A stretch of 64,000 bases of DNA from positions 1,453,501-1,517,500 of the forward strand of contig JACVVK020000057.1 in NCBI GenBank assembly GCA_018292915.2, written 5' to 3'. Origin of the DNA: Batillaria attramentaria (taxonomy: Eukaryota; Mollusca; Gastropoda; Batillariidae). Every line of letters begins with the position of its first letter. Positions within the stretch are counted from its first letter, which is position 1. This document shows, piece after piece, positions 1 through 10,093 of this stretch. The notes beneath the pieces are model-generated. The model ran no database searches, was not told where the DNA came from, and worked only from the letters and a program-made list of their open reading frames with translations. A program made the translations under genes and the position numbers.

Positions 1-29
1 TAAATATATTATTATTGTTATTATTATTA

Positions 30-1010
30 CTGTGACAAGGGTCAAGGTCATTCAAAAGAGTATGTTTCTAAGGCTCTTATCACTATCTATCATCATGCCA
101 AGTAATATGTCTCTGGTGTTCGACCGCGAAATAGTCTTTGTTGCTCGCGCGGCGTTAAGCCCTAAATAACTAACTAACTAACTAACTGGTGTTCGAGTTC
201 CTGGCAATACAACAATTTTCCCCAAAAAAGTTTGTATGGCCTTGACCTTGGGTCGAGGTCATTCAAATGAGATCACACCAATGTCTATTATTATGCCTGT
301 AGTATTTGTAGTTCCTGCGAAAACGTTAATGTTATAATTCACGACAGCTTTAATGACCTTGACCTTCAATCAAGGTCATTAAAAAAGTAGGTCTCATGCC
401 TTGATTGGTGCCTCTACTGTTTGTTGTTTTGGAGAAAATGCCAAGTTGAAAGTTTACCCAAAACATCTTGCATGGCCTTGACCTTGACTAAAAGTCTTTG
501 AACACAGGTATATCAGTTAAGGCGTTGCCCATGTCTATCATCTTGCAAAGTTTGATGCTTCTGGTTCTTCAAATATGAAAATTTCCAGACAGACTGCTTT
601 ATTGACCTTGAGTCAAGGTCATTTAAAATGGTATGTGTACACATGTCTTATCACTGTCTATCAGCAGGCCAAGTTTGGCGCTTCTGCTGTTTGTTATTTC
701 TGAGAAAATGCCAATGTTACTGTTTCACAAAAATAGCTCGTATGGCCTTGACCTTGACACAAGGCCATTGAATACATGTACATCTGTAAAGTTCTTATCA
801 ATGTCTATCATCAAGCAAAGTTCCAAACCTCTGGTCTTCGTAGATTCAGAGAAAATGCCAAAGTCAAATTTTCAAACGGACAGCGTCGGTGACCTTTAGT
901 CAAGGTCATTCAAAATGCGTAAATGTTTTGGAAGGTCCTACAGTTGTCTATCAGCATGCCAAGTTTGGTGTATCTGCTGTTTGCAGATTCTGAGAAAATG
1001 ACAACGTTAA

Positions 1011-1036
<26 letters not shown>
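30..1036 (-). mobile_element. Element B copy 1 (partial)
   Basis: Tandem units of about 150-160 bp that recur across the window. Each has the core TGACCTTGACC..TCAAGGTCATT followed by TGTCTATCATCATGCCAAGTT-like and GAGAAAATGCCAATGTTAA-like blocks. This copy begins inside the terminal CTTGTGACA-like motif near position 30 and runs into (CA)n at 1013. It lacks the terminal GGGAGCCA end seen in copies 2 and 3. Short open frames in it are shadows. Strand follows the hairpin-CTAG end used as the 3' end. Confidence 0.7.
124..185 (+). mobile_element. 62-bp 5'-truncated I/Nimb-like LINE tail insertion
   Basis: A piece ending CGGCGTTAAGCCCTAAATAA and (CTAA)n interrupts element B. It matches the 3' end of the minus-strand LINE at 9863-9930. 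It is flanked by an 11-bp duplication CTGGTGTTCGA (113-123 and 186-196), so it is a severely truncated target-primed insertion. Confidence 0.8.
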
Positions 1037-1037
<1 letters not shown>

Positions 1038-1041
<4 letters not shown>

Positions 1042-1300
1042 CGATTTCATCCCGAGCGACCTGCTTCGCGCCACACCACCGGTCGAAAGGATCGCACAAA
1101 CCTATGACGCGTTTGACGTCACAGCTATGTGTGTTGTGGTCGCGAATGTACCGCGTTTTAGCAAAGACCGTAGGGTGGGTGGGTGTTTGGGGGTTTAACG
1201 TCCTTGCAAAGACCGTAGATAATTGGTTTTAGTCTACACCCATTTTCACGACCCGCCGAAAAGGGACTACACTCTGGAGTCTAAGGAATTTATTCCATCC
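1038..1300. repeat. Dispersed repeat fragments (families D and E) with a 32-bp SINE end
   Basis: 1038-1160 matches, in reverse, 58645-58780 (family D). 1174-1205 is only the last 32 bp of the tRNA-SINE in minus orientation, flanked by a 13-bp duplication GCAAAGACCGTAG (1161-1173 and 1206-1218). 1245-1290 matches the end of element E (CCGCCGAAAAGGGACT). No gene is seen here. Confidence 0.7.
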
Positions 1301-1494
1301 AAACTGACTGTACCCATGTACAACTTTGCATGCGTCAAAAAGATAGTGACGTCAACCAGCTAGGCGAATAACACAATCTCGTTTGTGTGGGGTTTTGCGT
1401 ATGGAAAAGGCACGTAAAATGTTTCGACTACTTTCTTTATGTCAACATGCTTGTTGTCATTGTTTCACCTCCGTTGAGCATCTCAAGTTAGTCC

Positions 1495-1571
1495 AAACAA
1501 GAGAGAGAGAGAGACAGACGACAGCACGTCACTGAATGCAACGACATATTGGGATGGTGATCATCTTGTTA
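1495..1571 (+). mobile_element. Element C 3'-end remnant
   Basis: The stretch GACGACAGCACGTCACTGAA..ACATATTGGGATGG..ATCTTGTT matches the last 70 bases of element C at 21905-21979. The body of C is missing. Confidence 0.6.
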
Positions 1572-1612
1572 AGTATTGTGGTGTGTGGGGGTGCTACAAT
1601 GGAGCAATCATT

Positions 1613-3177
1613 AAGTTGTTTCTCTATAGAGAAACAACTTTATGAGACGGGGCAGATTTTGCTACTACGCGCAGCAGCAAGTTTCAGTGATACAAGACTG
1701 TGACGTTTCTCCACACAATACTTACTTTCACGCACACAGTGACGTAACGAAATCTGCGTCATAGACACCTTACGTGCACACTTTGCTGCTGCGTTCTTTT
1801 TGGCGGGAATGACGTGTGTGTGTGTGGACGGATGTAATGATGGCTATCTGCTAAACCACCTCGCCGGATGGCTTTTTACTTTGAGATAAAATGGGCAGTC
1901 ATATTCTCCAGAGCTATTTTTCACGATTTTTTTCCTGCCGCATTTTGAGAACAGTTATCGCCGATTTGAAAAAATCGGTCATGTTACGAATTTTTTCGAA
2001 AAAAATGTTCAAATGGCTTCATTTTCTGAAATTGGGAAGATCATCCAATTATACTGCCTGTTTTCGTAGCACAGCTCTGTAGCTCTGACAGGTTTTGTGT
2101 AAGAAAAATATTTCCGAGGTAGGGGTGGTTTGCATATAAGGCCAAATATAGCTATGAAAAGTCTCCTTCAAATTACTCATCATTCCGGTATTTTTGTCAC
2201 TTATGCCAACTGCACATATGACATGAACTACTGCACTATTATAGCTTTAGTATTAAGAAGAACAGAGCTTTTAGATAAACACATTTTTTCACGTTTCTGC
2301 GAGAAGCGCTGGTCAAAAAAGTTCCAATTCTGCAATTTCGTAAGTACAACCCGAGGCACTTAAGTCCACGTTTCATCAGCTCTCTAGATCTTCCAGATTT
2401 TATATCAAAATTAATTCAGTCACGGAAGTCACAGAAACATCAAGGAAATCACAAGATATGAAGAAGTATCACCTGACAGACGAGCAACTTGAGGCTGACG
2501 TCAAATGTTTGGTTCACAGACAAAATCTGCAAGTATCGTCACTGCTTCCGACATTTCATCAGCCCTCTAGATCTTCCAGATTTCATGTGAAAAATAATTC
2601 AGTCGGAGAAGTCACAAACCCAACAGGGAAATCACAAGACATGAACAAGCATCCTCAGACGATCTCAGTGCTAGAGGCTGACGTCAAAAGTTTAGTTCAC
2701 GGAATTGACGTCATCTCTCTCTGTATGACGACCTGCCTGAGGCTGACGGCAAAATGTTTAGTTCACGGAACTGACGTCTCTCTCTCTCTCTCTCTCTGGG
2801 GAGCAAGGGTGGCCGAATGGTAGAGCGTTGGACTTTCAATGCTTGGGCCGAGAGTTCGAATCCCGGCCGCTGGGGCCAAATATTTGTGCTGGCCTTTTTC
2901 TCGTTGCCCCGTCCTTGATATCACCCTTTTGTGGTGGAAAAGGACGTTAAACTCCTAAACACCCATCCTCTATCTCTGCCTCTCTCTCTCCCCCTCCTTC
3001 CCCCACCCGGCCCCACCCCCAGTCACGTGGCTAATCGGTCGAGGTCGTAGAGGATCTAGTGTCGTTGGTAGAACTTGGAGAGGGGAGAACCGGCAACAAT
3101 AACAACAAAACAGACAAAATAATATGAAGTTTGGAGAAACAACTTTGTAGGACGGGGCCGTTCCTCCTTGTTTTTTT
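1613..3177 (+). mobile_element. Element A copy 1, full length
   Basis: This is the most complete uninterrupted copy of a roughly 1.56-kb element. It opens with a perfect 28-bp palindrome (1613-1640, half-site AAGTTGTTTCTC) followed by TATGAGACGGGGC. Next come a body of about 1 kb, a segment with repeated TGACGTCA-type sites (2490-2780), a (TC)n tract, a tRNA-derived SINE module (2798-2966) and a CCCACCCGGCCCCACCC-rich stretch. The 3' end is GGAGAAACAACTTTGTAGGA..CCTCCTTG with T7. Conserved small frames such as 2130-2363 are also open in the copy at 61192-61401, but nothing recognisable is encoded. It is non-autonomous. Copy 2 starts at 8444 and copy 3 lies inverted at 60353-61967. Confidence 0.8.
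2798..2966 (+). repeat. tRNA-derived SINE module (inside element A copy 1)
   Basis: A pol III A box TGGCCGAATGG (2810-2820) and B box AGTTCGAATCC (2853-2863) lie in a tRNA-like head that starts GGGGAGCAAGGGTGG. It is followed by the family body CAAATATTTGTGCTGGCC, GTTGCCCCGTC, GGTGGAAAAGGACGTTAAAC and a CACCC end. The same module sits at the same place in all three A copies, so here it travels as part of A. Independent copies exist elsewhere. Confidence 0.88.
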
Positions 3178-3507
3178 GTGTGAGTGACAATGTCGCTTCC
3201 CTTTGGCAAAGTTACTTCCTTCAGGCATGTTTGGTGGGGTTTCGGTTTGGAGCTGCACACGTAAGTTGCACGGATGTCCTAAAAACTTGGACTTTAAGTG
3301 TTTGAAATGAACTAGTAACGTTTACCAGGAACAACAGACGATATCTGGGGTGAAAGATATCAGTTAACCCTTGTAAAGTGCGCCCCTGCCCTGATATGAC
3401 CCATAATACCATCGCAGCAAACTGGTCAGACAAGCAGGCAGTATAAGTAGATGGTCATTGTTACACACACACACACATACACATCAGCGTTATCCATCTG
3501 GTCTTAC
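3178..3507. other. Gene 2 intron sequence within a segmental duplication
   Basis: No gene beyond the EGF exon. 3185-3465 matches 54425-54730 in gene 1, with shared stretches such as GGACTTTAAGTGTTTGAAAT and GCAAACTGGTCAGACAAGCA. It ends in a short (CA)n at 3464-3482. Confidence 0.75.
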
Positions 3508-3621
3508 GGATTTCACAGTGAACGCCTCCGGAGTAAGAAGTGCATCTACAGATGTAGGAGTTTCTTCCGTCTACACACGTACCCCCGTTTCGGCATGGGC
3601 CACTCTTGCATTCGTCAACAG
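3508..3621 (-). CDS. Gene 2 exon 5: EGF-like repeat exon
   Basis: A 38-codon phase 1-1 exon encodes one EGF-like repeat of the calcium-binding kind. It opens [19 protein letters not shown], continues [10 protein letters not shown] and closes HCEI. The six cysteines and the D-x-E at the start are present. The usual C-x-C-x8-C end is slightly unusual, with SYSGGVHC. Acceptor CTGCACAG and donor GTAAGA are good. It follows the Ig exon in minus-strand order. Further exons of gene 2 lie beyond the left edge of the window and cannot be seen. The exon is almost identical to the one at 55897-56010 in gene 1. Confidence 0.87.
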
Positions 3622-4808
3622 CTGTGCAGAGAAGCAGGGGTTCATATCCGCGGGAACTATAATAGGACGAAATTAATGTCCTGACTGACTAAAAGGTAAA
3701 GGACATTTTGTCCTGAAACATGACGACTGTTGTGTGCAAATGTGATGGGCCATGGGCCCCAACAGAAGGAGGACAAAGGGTGATTTGCAGCATATGCAGT
3801 TATTGGCACCACCGAAAGTGCAGAAAATAAGCGTTGGCATAAACATTATTTGTGTAACCCGACGTAGGCCTGAGACATGTGTGTTGAAAATCACTGTTGA
3901 AAGGCGGCCATTTGGAGAAAATGGCTGGTTAACGTGTGACGAGGGAATTATGCTAATGTGGCTTGGTTGCAGTAAGTTTTGTTTTGTTTATTGGTTTCTA
4001 GTTGTTAGGGTTTTCTGTTGTTATTTTGTTGTTCTTGTTTTTGGTGTTTGTTGTTGTTGCTGTTGTTGTTTGTTTTGTTTTTCCAGGGGTTTTTTCTTGT
4101 TTCTTTTTTCGGGAGGGGGGGGGGGGGGCTTGACAAGTTTATAAGGTATATTCAACCTTGAAACTGTAATAGAGCTTGTATTAGTTCCCAGATCGCACAA
4201 ACTGAAGACCCCCCCCCCCTCCCCTCAACCCCCGCTTTCAATCCTTTTCTTCTTCTTTTGCGAATTTCCGAAAAGTGACTGTGCAACGTTTCCCCCATTT
4301 TGTTGGATGCCATCACGAATAATAGAATGTGTCCGCTTCGGTGAGAGGGTAATGGGACATTTCAAACTTGAATCAGTCTATGGCCGATGCCCGACGTGGG
4401 TATAAAGCCCTGGAGAATGGTGGACGTTCAAAAGTGACTCATCTACTCACTCTCCTAACTTTTGGATCTCAAGGAGAGGAAGAATGCAAAGTACATAAAA
4501 AATCAGAATCAATGTCAGAAGCACAAGCAATAGCTTAAAGAGCAATTAATGAATCCATTACTGATAAAATGTTCTCGCCATACCTTTATTGGGCAAGCTA
4601 TATCGGCCTTCACATTTTCAAGTGCATCTTGAAAAAAAAAAAAACTGCTCCTTAAATTTGTGAATGAAACGGACAGCAATTATTTTTAAAATATTAATAT
4701 TTCACACAGAACTGGTAGGCTTTTAATAATAATACCGACTATGTGGCTAAATCTCTGCTGTAGAACAGAGTATTTCAATGCCTGCATGACGAGTTTTGAC
4801 TGACTTAC
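3622..4808. other. Intron between EGF and Ig exons of gene 2, duplicated in gene 1
   Basis: Blocks at 3690-3850, 4320-4450 and 4560-4640 match 56075-56230, 56325-56425 and 56515-56605. Examples are GGACATTTTGTCCTGAAACA and GGAGAATGGTGGACGTTCAA. G/T homopolymer-rich simple sequence lies at 4000-4130. No coding sequence was recognised. Confidence 0.75.
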
Positions 4809-5147
4809 CAAGAACATGAATAAAGCAGACTTCTGATGGTATAGCCAAGTCCATCCGTACAGAACATTTCAGTGTAAACTTCCCCGGAATATTAGGTTGT
4901 GTCGCGTCGATTTTTAGTACATTTGCCGTTTTACCAGGTTCCTTTCTGGCAGTGTAGCCGTCGACATGTCCCGTGCACCTTTCACCCCCAGACACACACG
5001 AGGCAACGACTTCTGACCCGGACTGACCCGAGTACCAGTAAACAGATTCGTATTCGACAAATGCGTCGCAGAAGAACTCGGTACTGGTCGTTGAATCAAG
5101 GATGTCAGTGGAACTTCTTTCCGTACCACACGGGGAAAGGTCTGCTC
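4809..5147 (-). CDS. Gene 2 exon 4: Ig-like domain exon
   Basis: A 113-codon phase 1-1 exon encodes a whole Ig-like domain. It starts GADLSPCGTERSS. Recognisable Ig features are the first core Cys in STEFFCDAF, the core Trp in VYWYSGQ, and the second core Cys in FTLKCSV. Extra cysteines occur in VASC, ERCTGH and EVCFIHV, which probably make additional disulfides. The run GHVDGYTARK and ANVLKIDAT is shared almost unchanged with the Ig exons of gene 1 at 57085 and 54229, so these are close paralogues. Acceptor CCGCAG and donor GTAAGT are both strong. The product is extracellular, placed between the lectin domain and an EGF repeat. The ligand cannot be told from sequence. Confidence 0.88.
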
Positions 5148-5748
5148 CTGCGGTACAAGTAAGGCACAATAGATTATGACAAGTAAAACTCCCCTATTTT
5201 ACCTAGTCACGTGACGCACGATCCAAAAGTACAATTATACAACATTCACGGTTTCCAGCTAAATCTAGAGGAATTAGAAGTAAATTTGTGTATAATTTTA
5301 TGTGTAATTGTGTTTTTGTATTGCTTTCATTTGTAGCAAGGCCACGTTTGGTTGAATGTTGGTGGCATCACGAAATTTTCTGCCAAAACCCAAAACAGCA
5401 AAACGTTTCGCGCTGAAAGCCACGAGATACTCAGAGAGGGCATTCAAATGAATGAAAACATATACTTAACGGCCGGGTGGTTAGTATGTGATTTGGGGAG
5501 TGTGGGTGATCTGTCATTAGATATTTAATTATTAAGGATGCTACTTTACTTTGATCTTGATCGTTTTGACTGTTCTATGAAGCATTGTGTCATTCACATA
5601 ACTAATCAAGTCTTGGAGCACTGTGTCCTTGCATATTTAGGGATGTTTGTTCTTTCCTGCAGCTGTTAGCGTTTTGGTTTGTCCACCGTGATCTTGATCT
5701 TGCATGATTTTGGTATCTGTTGTATCTGCTAAATAAGGTCACTCCTTC

Positions 5749-5779
<31 letters not shown>

Positions 5780-5880
5780 TATGCGTGCGTGCGTGCGTGC
5801 GTGCGCGCGTGTGTGTGTGTGTGTGTGTATGTGTGTTTACATTCTCAATTAATAGTTTATGCATGTGTATATATGTGTGT

Positions 5881-5972
5881 ATTCTTCCTCCACCTGATGG
5901 CGAACATTTATTATGGATGGTGTTATTTAATATTCAATGCCCCTAGGATGTCATGAATAAAATTCTTGGCTT
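5881..5972 (+). repeat. Retroelement 3' end with AATAAA
   Basis: GCGAACATTTATTATGGATG..ATTCAATGCCCCTAG..GAATAAAATTCTT is repeated at 28303-28400, where the tail is (CTT)n. It is a shared 3' end of a retroposed family. Confidence 0.6.
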
Positions 5973-6124
5973 CACTTGACTTCAATTCAGAACTTCTTAT
6001 GCGTGGCAAGGCTGATTTTGCACAAAAACAAAAACTTTGAAGTCCGAGTATATCACATCCTGCGGTATCATTGGCTGCATGTTTGCACTTTGCTTTTTTG
6101 AAGAAATTCTTCCGACCTACCTTC

Positions 6125-6345
6125 CAAACTCCCTCACAGTACATCAAATAGCACGCACTCTTTGTTCTTCCTCTGAAAAAACATTTGAAAGTTCCTCACC
6201 GACAGATAGTAGGCGAGTGCGCGTTTAGCTTCGTTGCCCCGTCACTCTGGAACGCACTACCTACCGGTCTGAGAGACTTCACGGACATACATCGTTTCAA
6301 GTCTGACTTGTAAACGTATCTGTTCCGGCTGGCTTTCGACTAAGT
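6125..6345 (+). pseudogene. LINE reverse transcriptase C-terminal remnant
   Basis: In the frame around 6230-6300 the translation reads FVAPSLWNALPTGLRDF and then HRFKSDL, stop, TYLFRLAF. W-N-x-L-P and F-K-S-x-L-K-T-x-L-F are the usual end of L2/CR1-type LINE ORF2 proteins. The upstream part is frameshifted and most of the element is missing. It is a dead fragment in the gene 2 intron. Confidence 0.6.
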
Positions 6346-6367
6346 CCGTTTTCCTGTTGATTCAGCT

Positions 6368-6408
<41 letters not shown>

Positions 6409-6772
6409 TATGTGTTGATATGAATGCGGGAGTACATGCACTGAGTCACACTGTGAGAATTTGCGATATATAACTGCCATTCATTATTATTATGTTGTTG
6501 TTGGTTTTGATACTTAATTTTTTTCGCTGTTATCACCCATGCGTGATGGAAAAGAACGTAGTGCTCCCAAACACCATCCCCCCACCCCCCATCCCAGCAA
6601 TGAGCAAGCCCCATGTGCCTTACAATTAAGCATGACAAGTAAAACTACTTGAACTAAAATACATCAAAGAAATTTGTAAGAATATTTAACCCAAATCAAA
6701 CATTGAAAAACATTTTTTTTAAATCACGCAACATAGCTAAAACCAAAGTGGAGAAACTGGATCAAGACAAAC

Positions 6773-6976
6773 CCGATATTGCCATCACCTCCACCTCGCA
6801 CAGTGTCAGCAATTCCGTGTCCTTGCTGATTTTTAAGTAGCGTCCTCTCAGAAGGGTGGAGCAGTTTCGTCTCAGAAAAGCACCTACGCTGCCACGTTGG
6901 AAGTAACAGGTCTGTCCAGTGGACAGGTCGGGATGATTCTTATACACCTTCACTCTGAAGTTTGCCAGCCTAGTAT
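6773..6976 (-). CDS. Gene 2 exon 3: F5/8-type fucolectin domain, C-terminal half
   Basis: This exon encodes the second half of the fucolectin domain (68 residues). Visible motifs are RLANFRVKVYKNHPDLST, TCYFQRGSV, GRYLKISKD and TLCEVEVMA. TLCEVEV is the typical last beta strand of fucolectins. The acceptor is TTTAAG and the donor is GTTTGT, weaker than the GTAAGT donors elsewhere, again phase 1 to phase 1. The 17,985-bp intron before it is filled by the nested transposon block. The exon is followed in minus-strand order by an Ig exon, giving fucolectin-Ig. No stop, frameshift or missing cysteine was seen in the domain, so it looks functional. A pseudogene is unlikely given the clean splice borders. 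Confidence 0.87.
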
Positions 6977-7920
6977 CTTAAAGAAGAAATCAGGAGAAAA
7001 TAACGTATGTGTCTAAACATGCGTCATACACTTACGCCTTTTGTTAGAAAGCGTTTTGCCTGAAGAGGGAAGGGCATAGTATTCCACTGAGTGGCCTTTG
7101 TTAAGATTTGAGGATCACACATCGACCTGGACTGATCACCACAAGAATATTTAAAATGTGTGAAAATTCAACATACCCCGGAGTGTAGTGGTTTACACTT
7201 CGGCCGCGGGCCGGGAGACGAGGCAAGCGGGATTTTTCATACCTAGGTCGGCTCCTACCCAGAGCGGATGTGCTATGGGCCCAGTGGCGAGGCTGTTGCC
7301 ACACAGCCGAGATTCACCCACTTCACGGGTGCGACTTTGCGGGTGATTCCCTTATTATGGCACATCTCATGATGTGGGTGATTAAACGGTAGGAAAAGCA
7401 GGTGCCGTAGTTCCCGGGTCTGGTTAATGCCTGGATATTTATGACAGGAAGCGTGGAATGCGGCCCAAACCCCATGGACGTCCATAGCATCATCATACCA
7501 TCATCCTCATCATCATGCATAAAAAATCGACTTATCTTGCAAACCTTCCGTGGATTCCACACACGACATGACCTGGTAGGAATACCATTGAATGTGGCGG
7601 CAAAGAGTGGGTGGGGGGGGAAGATGTGTGCAAAATCAGAGCTGACAATGTTAACATAATTATTATGAGCCAAAATGTACACCTGCTGCCTGTAAAGGCC
7701 ACGTGACTGTAGTGACGTCACAAGTTTAGGTGAAGCAGACGATGGCTAAGACCGTCTACGTGTGCGGTGAACTCGGGAATTTCGGGCAAGCAGTACAAGT
7801 CACATGAAGTTGACAAGTTTACAAAGCTCTAAAATACACTTTGGGAACGCAACTAACCCAATAATGGCGGCGTCAGTGGAAAACACTTTTTTTTTCTAAC
7901 ACGGTGGAAAGTGCTCTACA

Positions 7921-7974
<54 letters not shown>

Positions 7975-8443
7975 TTGGTGTAAAACGTAAAATTTTGATC
8001 GAAAACGAAAGCAGGAATCGGAACACTGATATCAGATACCGACCTTAAGATACATACCGCAGCTTGTTTAAGCTCACAGATCGACCTAAGCTTGTGACGG
8101 TGACAAGAATATAGGCTCATTTAGAAGTAAGCAAAATCTGAGCCCATTCCGAGCCGTCGTTGCCACGATATGAGAAATATGCAAGTCTTTCGGCTACTAT
8201 GCGCTACAGTGAATGTTCAGAGCCATACTCGCGTCCAGAAAACACGCAGAAGCGTAAAAAAAAATTCACCACAAACCGATTTTCGAGTCAAAATTTAATT
8301 CCTTCGACAGTAATGTAGAACAATCATGTCTGCGTGAAGTTGCGAAAAAATCAAAACCAAAGGAACCGGAAGCCGGAATGTCACATGGGGGTCAATCACT
8401 GCCATTGCACCGAGTTGCAAGTGTCTATTCAGTCCTCGTTTTT
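6977..8443. other. Intron 2 of gene 2, left part before the nest
   Basis: 7180-7500 has a GC-rich, possibly tRNA-like repeat (TAGTGGTTTACACTTCGGCC) of unsure class. (TG)n lies at 7922-7971. 8225-8270 is an imperfect inverted match of 23690-23745, on the far side of the nested block. 7690-7910 resembles 24050-24260 in direct orientation. No gene was seen. Confidence 0.5.
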
Positions 8444-10093
8444 AAGTTGTTTCTCTATAGAGAAACAACTTTATGAGACGGGGCAGATTTTGCTACTACG
8501 CGCAGCAGCAAGTTTCAGTGATACAAAACAAGACTGTGACGTTTCTCCAAACAATACTTACTTTCACGCACACAGTGACGTAACGAAATCTGCGTCAAAG
8601 ACACCTTAAGGGCACCTCAACTGCTGCTGCGTTCTTTTTGGCGGGAATGACGTGCGTGTGTGTGTGTGGACGGATGTAATGATGGCTATCTGCTAAACCA
8701 CCTCGCCGGATGGCTTTTTACTTTGTGATAAAATGGGCAGTCATATTCTCCAGAGCTATTTTTCACGATTTTTTTCCTGCCGCATTTTGAGAACAGTTAT
8801 CGCCGATTTGAAAAAATCGGTCATGTTACGATTTTTTTCGAAAAAAAATGTTCAAATGGCTTCATTTTCTGAAATTGGGAAGATCATCCAATTATACTGC
8901 CTGCTTTCGTAGCACAGCTCTGTAGCTCTGACAGGTTTTGTGTAAGAAAAATATTTCCGAGGTAGGGGTGGTTTGCATATAAAGCCAAATATCTATGAAA
9001 TGACTCCTTCAAATTACTCATCATTCCGGTATTTTTGTCACTTGTGACAACTGCACATATGACATGAACTATTGCACTATTATAGCTTTAGTATTAAGAA
9101 TAACAGAGTTTTTAGATAAACACATTTTTTTCACGTTTCTGCGAGAAGCGCCGGTCAAAAAAGTTCCAATTTTGCAATTTCGTAAGTACAATCCAAGGCA
9201 CTTTAAGTCCACGTTTCATCAGCTCTCTAGATCTTCCAGATTTTATGTCAAAATTAATTCAGTCACAAAAGCAACAAGGAAATCACAAGATATGAAGAAG
9301 TATCATCTGTCAGACGAGCAGCTGACGTCAAATATTTGGTTCACAGACAAAATCTGCAAGTATCGTCACTGCTTCCGACATTTCATCAGCCCTCTACATC
9401 TTCCAGATTTCATGTGAAAAACTAGAGAGGCAAAAGCCTCCATGGCTCCCTTGTGACATGGGTCAAGGTCATTCAAAAGAGTATGTTTGTAAAAAATCTT
9501 ATCACTATCTATCATCAAGCCAAGTAAGGTGTCTCTGGTGTTCTTAGTTCCTGGCAATATTACACTTTTCCCCCAAACTGACTATATGGCCTTGACCTTG
9601 GGCCAAGGTCATTCAAATTAGATATCAATGTCCATCATTACACCAGGTTGGATGCCTCTAGTATTTGTAGTTTCTCCAAAAACGGTAATATTGAAATCCA
9701 CAACAGACAGCTTTAATGACCTTGACCTTGAGTCAAGGTCATTTAAAGTGGTATGGGTATACAGTTCTTATCAATGTCTATTAGCATGGCAAGTTTGGCG
9801 CCTCTGCTGTTTGTTGTTTCTGAGAAAATGCCAATGTTACGGTTTCACAAAAATAGCTTGTTAGTTAGTTAGTTAGTTAGTTATTTAGGGCTTAACGCCG
9901 CGCAAGCAACAAAGGCTAATTCGCGGCTCATGAAAGTCCCTTCCTGCCAGGTCCTATAAAACATAAAAATTCCCACTTTAAAACAAGATGTAAATAAATA
10001 TGAAAAATCTATCGGGTCTTTAAAAAAAAAAAATAATAATAATAATAATTAAAAAAAAAATGGGTGGTCAGTGAAAGACTGAATGTTTGAAGT

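Larger units (their letters stand above)
5148..6772. other. Gene 2 intron 3: simple repeats and retroelement scraps
   Basis: Contains an alternating GC/TG/GTGC tract (5751-5830), a retroelement 3' end (5881-5972), a LINE C-terminal remnant (6125-6345) and (TG)n (6370-6408). 5148-5750 shows nothing recognisable. Confidence 0.6.

Noticed and set aside
633..899. Recurrent small protein with SEKMPM-like motif
   Set aside because: The same peptide appears wherever element B units occur, in different frames and with stops; it reflects the repeat, not a gene.
2798..2880. tRNA gene (A and B boxes present)
   Set aside because: The same head recurs with a constant non-tRNA body and CACCC tail at several sites, and the head does not fold into an obvious complete cloverleaf, so it is a SINE.
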